Shown: in pieces, positions 24,600 to 29,590 of the stretch
How positions within the stretch are numbered: the first letter of the stretch is position 1
Layout: each line of letters begins with the position of its first letter
Origin: an uncultured Anaerovibrio sp.
GTDB lineage: Bacteria; Bacillota; Negativicutes; Selenomonadales; Selenomonadaceae
Assembly (NCBI GenBank): GCA_934196075.1
Contig: CAKPVW010000021.1
Span: forward strand, 1 to 29,590
DNA length: 29,590 nucleotides
Reading direction: 5' to 3'
Notes under the pieces: model-generated
The model's input: only the letters and a program-made list of their open reading frames with translations
What the model was told of the DNA's origin: nothing
The model's database searches: none
Translations under genes and position numbers: made by a program

Positions 24600-25532
24600 A
24601 TGTCAAAGGTATACAACAGCGTTACAGAGCTTATTGGTCACACCCCACTGCTAAAGGCCAACAATTTCATCAAGGAAAATAATCTTCAGGCAGATATTCT
24701 AGTAAAGCTGGAATATTTCAATCCTGCCGGCAGTGTTAAAGATCGTATCGCTAAAGGCATGATTGAAAAGGCTGAAGCTGAAGGCAAGCTCACCAAGGAC
24801 TCTGTTATCATCGAGCCTACCAGCGGCAATACCGGCATTGGTTTGGCCAGCGTTGCAGCTGCCAGAGGCTATAGAGCTATTCTCACCATGCCAGAAACCA
24901 TGTCTGTAGAACGTCGTAACCTTCTGAAAGCCTATGGTGCAGAAATTGTTCTCACTGATGGCGCCAAAGGTATGAAGGGAGCTATTGCCAAGGCCGAGGA
25001 GCTGGCAGCTACCATTCCTCATGCTTATATTCCATCCCAGTTTACCAACCCTGCCAACCCAGCTGTTCACAAGGCTACTACTGGCCCTGAAATCTGGGAA
25101 GATGCCGATGGCAAAATTGACTTCTTTATTGCTGGAGTAGGTACTGGCGGCACTCTTAGCGGTGTAGGAGAATATCTCAAGAGCCAGAATCCTGAGGTAA
25201 AGATTATTGCAGTAGAACCAGCCACCTCCCCTGTTCTTAGCAAGGGAACTGCTGGCCCGCACAAGATTCAGGGCATTGGTGCAGGCTTCGTACCTGAAAC
25301 CCTGAACACCAAGATTTACGATGAGATTCTTCCTATTGATAACGAGGATGCTTTCAAATATGGCCGTCAGTTTGCGAGAGCCGAAGGTGTACTGGTAGGT
25401 ATTTCCTCTGGTGCAGCTCTCACCGCAGCTATTCAGTTGGCACAGCGCCCAGAGAACAAGGGCAAGACCATTGTGGCCCTGCTGCCAGATACTGGTGACC
25501 GCTATCTCTCCACCTCCCTCTTTACTGATTAA
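24600..25532 (+). CDS. cysK: Cysteine synthase A (O-acetylserine thiol-lyase)
   Basis: CysK makes cysteine from O-acetylserine and sulfide with pyridoxal phosphate. The 310-residue protein has the cofactor lysine K47 in [11 protein letters not shown], the substrate loop [10 protein letters not shown], the phosphate-binding [15 protein letters not shown] and the C-terminal [13 protein letters not shown]. It is of normal length. The start at 24600 is preferred because AAGGAG is nine bases upstream; the ATG at 24591 directly follows that site. A divergent cysteine-free Rrf2 regulator suggests control of the CymR-CysK kind. A cystathionine beta-synthase activity is less likely given the CysK-type C-terminus. 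Confidence 0.95.
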   Translation: MSKVYNSVTELIGHTPLLKANNFIKENNLQADILVKLEYFNPAGSVKDRIAKGMIEKAEAEGKLTKDSVIIEPTSGNTGIGLASVAAARGYRAILTMPETMSVERRNLLKAYGAEIVLTDGAKGMKGAIAKAEELAATIPHAYIPSQFTNPANPAVHKATTGPEIWEDADGKIDFFIAGVGTGGTLSGVGEYLKSQNPEVKIIAVEPATSPVLSKGTAGPHKIQGIGAGFVPETLNTKIYDEILPIDNEDAFKYGRQFARAEGVLVGISSGAALTAAIQLAQRPENKGKTIVALLPDTGDRYLSTSLFTD

Positions 25533-25613
25533 TAATCCCCACTAACTCCCTTAGCCCCTCCTGCTTTTAGGCAGGGAGAGCAACAAATAATATATACACA
25601 ATAACACCACAAT

Positions 25614-25659
25614 TTCCCCATAGGTTAGATTTCGCCTCTAAGCCTATGGGGAGATTTTT
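25614..25659 (+). terminator. Intrinsic terminator downstream of cysK
   Basis: CCCCATAGG (25616-25624) pairs with CCTATGGGG (25643-25651), followed by GATTTTTG. A weaker GC-rich hairpin lies at about 25557-25580. The remainder up to 25822 is AT-rich with no gene; it contains a TATAAT at 25777-25782 without a good -35 box, the likely promoter of the next pair. Confidence 0.8.
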
Positions 25660-25822
25660 GTTAATAACAAATTTTTCTATGCAATAATAAAACAAAACAT
25701 GCTGCATTTAATTGCATATATCGTAAAATTTTTATTAAAACAAACATTAATATGGTGCTAGAAAGAATTTTTTGTGTATAATGTAATTAGATATGTGACG
25801 TTTTATCCTTGGAGGTGGGATT

Positions 25823-26164
25823 ATGTGCAGTATTAGAACATTGGATAGTATCAATAGAGCCGTCGTAGATGGTGCCATGAAATATGGCAGTAATGCACTT
25901 TATAAAGTATTTCTTTATGGCTCCTATGCAAGACAGGATTATAACAGTGAATCAGATATTGATTATATGGTTGTTATGGATGGCAATCCCGCTGATATGA
26001 AGAAACTGCGTCGCGAAATGCTAAATGTATCTGAACAAATCAGCTATGATAATGATGTTGTAGTATCAGTTTTAGTTAGAGACAAAAATACCTTTGAGAC
26101 GCAGAAAAATATACTTCCCCTTTATAAAAATATTTTGCAGGAAGGGGTTGCTTTATATGGATGA
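25823..26164 (+). CDS. MNT-type nucleotidyltransferase (putative antitoxin)
   Basis: This 113-residue minimal nucleotidyltransferase carries the family motif GSYARQDYNSESDID at 33-47, with G33-S34 and the metal-binding D45 and D47. A third carboxylate is likely later in the sheet. It overlaps the following HEPN gene by eight bases, the standard arrangement of HEPN/MNT toxin-antitoxin pairs, where MNT proteins neutralise the partner, in studied cases by adding AMP to it. GGAGGTGG lies a few bases before ATG 25823. A 60-base sample of the pair (26221-26280) has 21 G or C, against 29 in a sample of cysK (25261-25320), which suggests acquisition from elsewhere. Confidence 0.88.
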   Translation: MCSIRTLDSINRAVVDGAMKYGSNALYKVFLYGSYARQDYNSESDIDYMVVMDGNPADMKKLRREMLNVSEQISYDNDVVVSVLVRDKNTFETQKNILPLYKNILQEGVALYG

Positions 26165-26564
26165 TATGAGACTTGACTTGTCAAAAGTCAGATTGGCTCA
26201 AGCACAACAATGCATAGCATCAGCAAAGATTTTAGCAGAGAATAATGATTATAGAGGTGCAGCAAATCGCTCATATTATGCCATATTTCATGCTATGAGA
26301 AGTGTACTAGCTTTGGATGGTAAAGATTTTGCTAAACACGCTGGTGTGATATCATGCTTTCGTAAAGACTATATAAAAACTGGCGCATTGCCTAGAGATT
26401 TATCACCAATAATTACATCTGCATTTGATGTAAGGTCTGATAGTGATTATGATGACTATTATATTATTGATAAAGAAGAAGTTGATATTCAACTAAAAAA
26501 CGCACAGTATTTCTATAATACTGTGGAAGTATATACTACACAAAGAATAAAATCCAACAGTTAA
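26157..26564 (+). CDS. HEPN-domain protein (putative RNase toxin)
   Basis: A 135-residue all-helical HEPN protein. It has the typical core AANRSYYAIFHAMRSVL, with R38 and H45 spaced as R-x6-H, inside the R-x4-6-H signature of HEPN ribonucleases. The tail DYDDYYIIDKEE resembles the acidic tyrosine-rich region near the C-terminus of many relatives. GAAGGGG nine bases before ATG 26157 fixes the start, within the last codons of the MNT gene; a longer frame from 26094 has no binding site. Toxic RNase action is inferred from family and pairing. It lacks the R-x4-H-x-Y form known for HepT, so the way MNT silences it may differ. Confidence 0.85.
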   Translation: MDDMRLDLSKVRLAQAQQCIASAKILAENNDYRGAANRSYYAIFHAMRSVLALDGKDFAKHAGVISCFRKDYIKTGALPRDLSPIITSAFDVRSDSDYDDYYIIDKEEVDIQLKNAQYFYNTVEVYTTQRIKSNS

Positions 26565-26613
26565 TTATATAATGTTTTTTTAGAAAGTTTTATCATGTAT
26601 AAGGAGGTGCTTT

Positions 26614-26763
26614 ATGGCCTTGAATCCCGAAGTTCGTGCTAAATTGCAGGCTCGAATTGATGAATTAAAAAAACGTATGCAGTATGATGCCAATGACCTG
26701 GACTATGAAACCCATCTCCATCAGGTGCGGGAACTGCAAAAAATAATTTCCGCTGCCAAATAA
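26614..26763 (+). CDS. Small 49-residue charged helical protein
   Basis: An ORF of 49 codons beginning MALNPEVRAKLQARIDELKK and ending in LQKIISAAK. AAGGAGG lies seven bases before the ATG, which is among the best binding sites in the window. The sequence is rich in Lys, Arg, Glu, Asp and Leu with heptad-like spacing and should form an alpha-helical hairpin or coiled coil. There is no membrane segment or cysteine. It follows the toxin-antitoxin pair by about 50 bases, but its base composition is nearer to the rest of the chromosome. It is convergent with the next gene. I do not recognise the family. Confidence 0.65.
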   Translation: MALNPEVRAKLQARIDELKKRMQYDANDLDYETHLHQVRELQKIISAAK

Positions 26764-26864
26764 AAATAGACTGTCTCTGCTGTGATAACTAGTCTCTGCC
26801 AGCATCAGATAATTCTGATGCCAGCAGACCGGCTTTGTTTAGCACAACAGTGACAGTCTTTTCC
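26762..26864. terminator. Branched bidirectional terminator
   Basis: AGACTGTC (26768-26775) pairs with GACAGTCT (26852-26859), enclosing an inner arm in which 26795-26799 pairs with 26824-26828 and 26802-26809 with 26814-26821. On the plus strand TTTTCCTTTT follows, on the minus strand TATTTTTATTT. It separates the convergent 49-residue ORF and the exported-protein gene. It is longer and more branched than an ordinary terminator. Confidence 0.7.
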
Positions 26865-26866
26865 TT

Positions 26867-27577
26867 TTACATATTCCGGTATCTTTCAGCAGTGCTGTGG
26901 GCCTCGTAATCCCGGTTTGCGCCAGTCATCTGAGTTTTACTGCCAGATGGTGGCTTAATATCCTGAATTGGCTCCGCCTCAATAGTCCTTGGCTTAATAT
27001 CTTCCACAGGCTCTGCTTCTACATATCTGTCTCTAACAGAGTTATTTGCTCGTGAATCCACACTTGCCTGATTGCTTTTATTCAGCCTACCAATAATAAA
27101 CCGACGCACCAGCATATTCAGCAAGCAGATAACCGCAGCTATAATAGCTAGATTTACCACCAAGCCCATAATATCTGCAAACAAACCTGTACCACCAAAG
27201 CCAAAAAGATGGCCCAACATGCTGCCCAGCATCATACCACCAGCCAGCATACCCATAGTCCTCAGCGCGCTGCCCCAGCCGGTACTCTTCTGAGCAGTAG
27301 CTGCTGCATTACTTACAGCGTTAGTGCCAGACTTGGCTGCAGGAGCAGTTTCCTTATACTGATCAGCCTTCTTGGATGGTGCATATTCCTTGGTATTAGG
27401 TGTGTCCTTCTGAGTAGAAGCAGCAGGCTGGGAAGCCTTGGGTGCCGTAGTCTTTGGCGCAGAAACCTTTGGGGCAGAAATCCTGCCGCCCCCCTTGGCG
27501 GCATCTGCTGTACCTACTCCGGCAGATACTACAAAAGCTGCTGCTACCAGCATTACACCTATTTTCTTTAACTTCAT
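26867..27577 (-). CDS. Signal-peptide membrane protein with Ala/Pro/Lys-rich linker
   Basis: The 236-residue product has an N-terminal signal peptide (MKLKKIGVMLVAAAFVVSAG, with a plausible cleavage after TADA), then a low-complexity stretch of repeated SAPK/TAPK units (about 33-55) and a polar linker, two hydrophobic segments (about 93-115, with GGMMLGSMLGHLFGFGG, and 120-142), and a charged tail with twice-repeated EAEP(V/I).DIKP units. The glycine-rich membrane part resembles the N-terminal region of bacterial Tim44-like proteins, but the Tim44 domain itself is absent. Function is unknown. It follows the 92-residue gene by four bases, so the two form an operon. Confidence 0.6.
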   Translation of the reverse strand: MKLKKIGVMLVAAAFVVSAGVGTADAAKGGGRISAPKVSAPKTTAPKASQPAASTQKDTPNTKEYAPSKKADQYKETAPAAKSGTNAVSNAAATAQKSTGWGSALRTMGMLAGGMMLGSMLGHLFGFGGTGLFADIMGLVVNLAIIAAVICLLNMLVRRFIIGRLNKSNQASVDSRANNSVRDRYVEAEPVEDIKPRTIEAEPIQDIKPPSGSKTQMTGANRDYEAHSTAERYRNM

Positions 27578-27581
27578 TTAC

Positions 27582-27860
27582 TTATTCCTCTCTATATGAC
27601 TTAATATCCTCAGGGAAAGCATAAATCTCTCCCAATGTATCTAATTCCCCAGACAAATATCTGTCAATATCATCCACATCTATATACAGCTTGCAGTCAA
27701 TATCCAGATAGCCCTGTTCCTTGGCTCCGCTAAGCTTAACAATATCCATCAGCTTTTTGCGCAATTCTTTACATTCACTGCCCTTGGCATGTATATCTAA
27801 TTTAATTTGTGGGACACCATATTCACTAATTACTTCATTTAAAGTCATTCTCTGTGACAT
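27582..27860 (-). CDS. Conserved-looking small protein of unknown function
   Basis: A 92-residue soluble acidic protein beginning MSQRMTLNEVISEYGVPQIK and ending DIKSYREE. It contains a segment with alternating acidic residues (YLDIDCKLYIDVDDIDRYL). I do not recognise the family. GAGG nine bases before the ATG and a good promoter upstream support it as a real gene. It ends four bases before the exported-protein gene, so their products may work together. A start at the fifth codon is possible. Confidence 0.65.
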   Translation of the reverse strand: MSQRMTLNEVISEYGVPQIKLDIHAKGSECKELRKKLMDIVKLSGAKEQGYLDIDCKLYIDVDDIDRYLSGELDTLGEIYAFPEDIKSYREE

Positions 27861-27903
27861 ATATTCAGCCTCATTTCTGCAAATTTAACTTTTTGACTTT
27901 TAT

Positions 27904-27932
27904 ATTATACCATAAGATATAGGGAATTGCAA
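27904..27932 (-). promoter_or_regulatory. Promoter of the two-gene unknown operon
   Basis: On the minus strand TTGCAA (27932-27927), 17 bases and TATAAT (27909-27904), about 45 bases before the start at 27860. Confidence 0.75.
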
Positions 27933-27963
27933 TTTGTCTCGATCCAGCACCATATGTTTTTCA

Positions 27964-27992
27964 TTGATACATTTCTCTTTTTTTTGTATAAT
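27964..27992 (+). promoter_or_regulatory. Promoter of the SIS isomerase gene
   Basis: TTGATA (27964-27969), 17 bases and TATAAT (27987-27992). The transcript would have a leader of about 85 bases. Confidence 0.75.
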
Positions 27993-28085
27993 ATTTTCAG
28001 CATAGTAATTATACATATATATTGAGGTATCAGATATTTCCTACCTCTATAGTTATCAACCTACCCCATGAAAGGAATGATTCAT

Positions 28086-28733
28086 ATGAAGGATACTACC
28101 AGTGCTAAGATTGATTATCTTATTGAACGCTATCCTGCTCTCAGTGTCTGCCGTCAAAGTCTCACCCAGGCTGTAGAGGCAATTATTGAAACCTATCGTC
28201 AGGGAGGCAAGCTGATTGTTTGCGGCAACGGCGGCAGCGCCTCTGACTCTGAGCATATTGTTGGCGAGCTAATGAAGGGCTTTGTCAAAAAACGTCCTGT
28301 TACGGATGAATTATATGCAAAAATGCAGACTGTCTGCCCTAACGAGGCGGACTATCTCCGTGATAACCTACAGATGGCTCTACCAGCTGTCTCTCTTATG
28401 AACGCAGTGGCTCTAAATAGTGCCTTTGCCAATGATCAGGCACCAGATTTGTCCATGGCTCAGCAGGTACTAGGCCTGGCTCGTCCAGAGGATTTACTAC
28501 TGGGTATCAGTACCTCTGGCAATTCCGCCAATGTTATTTACGCTATCCAAATGGCCAAAACCCTCGGCACCAAAACCATTGGCCTCATTGGCAACCGCCA
28601 TTGCCGCATGCAGAATCTTTGCGATATTGTTATTGCAGCCCCAGAAATGGAAACCTACAAAATTCAGGAGCTGCATCTGCCCATCTATCATATGCTTTGC
28701 ATTGCCGTAGAAAACGAATTTTTCGATAGATAA
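28086..28733 (+). CDS. SIS-domain isomerase, GmhA-like (sedoheptulose 7-phosphate isomerase)
   Basis: GmhA turns sedoheptulose 7-phosphate into heptose 7-phosphate for lipopolysaccharide or S-layer heptose. The 215-residue protein has the sugar-phosphate loop CGNGGSASDSEHIVGELMKG, the second SIS motif GISTSGNSANVI, and the C-terminal IQELHLPIYHMLC carrying the expected catalytic histidine. A segment of about 45 residues (75-120) after the first motif is long for a SIS protein but is found in this group. AAAGGA nine bases upstream favours ATG 28086 over ATG 28068. No other heptose genes are near, so another sugar phosphate remains possible. Confidence 0.78.
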   Translation: MKDTTSAKIDYLIERYPALSVCRQSLTQAVEAIIETYRQGGKLIVCGNGGSASDSEHIVGELMKGFVKKRPVTDELYAKMQTVCPNEADYLRDNLQMALPAVSLMNAVALNSAFANDQAPDLSMAQQVLGLARPEDLLLGISTSGNSANVIYAIQMAKTLGTKTIGLIGNRHCRMQNLCDIVIAAPEMETYKIQELHLPIYHMLCIAVENEFFDR

Positions 28734-28765
28734 AATTAAAATACCAATATTTTGCCAGCAAAAAC

Positions 28766-28809
28766 AAGGGGACCACAGCACTTCATCCTGCCATGGTCCC
28801 CGATTTTTA
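28766..28809. terminator. Terminator between the SIS gene and dedA
   Basis: GGGGACCA (28768-28775) pairs with TGGTCCCC (28794-28801). On the plus strand GATTTTTATT follows, on the minus strand TTGTTTTT. It serves the two convergent genes. Confidence 0.8.
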
Positions 28810-29412
28810 TTTCACAGATTTTTTCTTTTTATACTGCCAATACATTATTAGGCAGATTACCACCAAAATAACAGCAAAGGCCAGACTTATTTCGTGACCT
28901 ACCTCCATCATAACCTTCCAGCCCTCGCCTAACATCATACCGATAGCCAGTATCAAGGCTGTCCAAGGCAAAGATCCCAAAAAGGTATACACAAAAAATT
29001 TCTTCATATCCACATGAGCAAAGCCTGCTGGCAGTGAAATAAAGGTCCGCACTACTGGCAGCATACGGCTGAAGAATACTGCCTTTATACCGTATTTATC
29101 AAACCAATTCTGAGCAATATCCACATGGGATTTTTTTACAAAGAAATATTTACCATATTTATCTACAAATGGCCGTCCGCCATAATGGCCCACAGCATAG
29201 GCAAAAGCTGAACCCAGCATACCGCCAATCATACCAGCTACCATAGCCATGGTAAAGGTCATGCGGCCAGCAAAAATCATATAACCAGCAAAGCCTAGAA
29301 TCAACTCACTAGGAATAGGTATGCAGGCATTCTCCAATCCCATGAGTATAGCCACTGCATAATAGCCCCAGCTATCAATAAACTGCAAAAACACATCGGT
29401 AAATTGTGACAT
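28807..29412 (-). CDS. DedA-family membrane protein
   Basis: DedA (SNARE-associated, VTT-fold) proteins are membrane transporters; some flip undecaprenyl phosphate or phosphatidylethanolamine. The 201-residue protein has the re-entrant motif with acidic residue (GLENACIPIPSELILGFAGY, about 21-40) and the second motif FFSRMLPVVRTFISLPAG (about 112-129) with the essential arginines. Five or so hydrophobic segments are seen, and the C-terminus is rich in lysine. AAGGA lies eight bases before the start. The substrate is not known from the sequence. tRNA-Phe lies upstream and is separated from it by a terminator. Confidence 0.92.
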   Translation of the reverse strand: MSQFTDVFLQFIDSWGYYAVAILMGLENACIPIPSELILGFAGYMIFAGRMTFTMAMVAGMIGGMLGSAFAYAVGHYGGRPFVDKYGKYFFVKKSHVDIAQNWFDKYGIKAVFFSRMLPVVRTFISLPAGFAHVDMKKFFVYTFLGSLPWTALILAIGMMLGEGWKVMMEVGHEISLAFAVILVVICLIMYWQYKKKKSVK

Positions 29413-29476
29413 ATTTCCGTCCTTTCTAACATTAACCTCAAAAGCTTTACATCAATTTTACAAAACCACTAGATAC

Positions 29477-29503
29477 AAAAAAAGAGCCCCTACCATGGAC
29501 TCT
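29477..29503 (-). terminator. Intrinsic terminator after tRNA-Phe
   Basis: AGAGTCC (29503-29497) pairs with GGGCTCT (29489-29483) on the minus strand with one T-G wobble, followed by seven T residues. It lies 12 bases after the encoded CCA. Confidence 0.85.
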
Positions 29504-29514
29504 AAATAAATTGA

Positions 29515-29590
29515 TGGTGCCTCAGAGCGGAATCGAACCACTGACACGGGGATTTTCAGTCCCCTGCTCTACCAACTGAGCTACCGAGGC
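29515..29590 (-). tRNA. tRNA-Phe (anticodon GAA)
   Basis: The 76-base gene runs from 29590 to 29515 on the minus strand and is complete. The acceptor arms GCCTCGG and CTGAGGC pair with one G-T wobble, the D-arm reads AGCTCAGTTGGTAGAGC, the anticodon stem GGGGA/TCCCC holds the loop CTGAAAA with anticodon GAA, and the T-arm contains GGTTCGATTCC. The discriminator is A, and CCA is encoded. It may be the last gene of a tRNA cluster beyond the window. Confidence 0.97.

Noticed and set aside
1..29590. CRISPR arrays, insertion sequences, prophage or attachment sites
   Set aside because: No regularly spaced repeats, transposase, integrase or phage structural genes were seen on either strand; the tRNA at the end shows no integrase or duplicated tRNA end within the window.

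Overview
The window looks like a chromosomal segment of a low-to-mid-GC, anaerobic, motile Firmicute, most likely a diderm Negativicute of the Selenomonas/Anaerovibrio type (inference). The reasons are Firmicute gene orders (rpmE-DUF1385-prfA-prmC-tsaC and yybS-gdpP-rplI-lonC-dnaB), strong AGGAGG-type ribosome binding sites, an oxygen-sensitive [FeFe]-hydrogenase-type sensor, and a GmhA-like isomerase of the kind used for surface heptose. No phage, insertion sequence or CRISPR array was seen.

Layout. 1-530 has no credible gene and folds into many local and long-range stems; it is probably the 3' part of a large structured RNA cut by the window edge, followed by a small DUF805 membrane protein. 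1141-3105 is a transmembrane chemoreceptor on the minus strand. 3246-7050 is a minus-strand translation block: L31 with a structured leader, DUF1385, release factor 1, its glutamine methylase PrmC, and the tRNA t6A enzyme TsaC. 7312-8601 is a stand-alone ClpX-family unfoldase, divergent from rpmE. 8668-12070 holds two minus-strand signalling genes: a cytoplasmic [FeFe]-hydrogenase-like chemoreceptor and a CHASE-GGDEF diguanylate cyclase. 12230-13511 is panC-panD, preceded by a leader that ends in an intrinsic terminator.

13906-14991 is a MscS channel. 15150-21987 is one plus-strand operon: YybS-like membrane protein, c-di-AMP phosphodiesterase GdpP, ribosomal protein L9, LonC protease and replicative helicase DnaB. 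Then come a phosphohexose mutase, a divergent pair of a cysteine-free Rrf2 regulator (CymR-like) and cysK, an AT-rich HEPN/MNT toxin-antitoxin pair, a 49-residue coiled-coil ORF, two minus-strand genes of unknown function, a GmhA-like SIS isomerase, a DedA protein and tRNA-Phe(GAA) ending exactly at the window edge.

Together the window is mostly housekeeping (translation termination, replication, CoA and cysteine precursors) with a sensory layer: membrane chemoreception, H2 or redox chemoreception, c-di-GMP synthesis and c-di-AMP breakdown. The least explained items are the 5' structured RNA, the panC leader, the hydrogenase-chemoreceptor fusion and the HEPN/MNT island. All functions were assigned by reading motifs; no database search was run.
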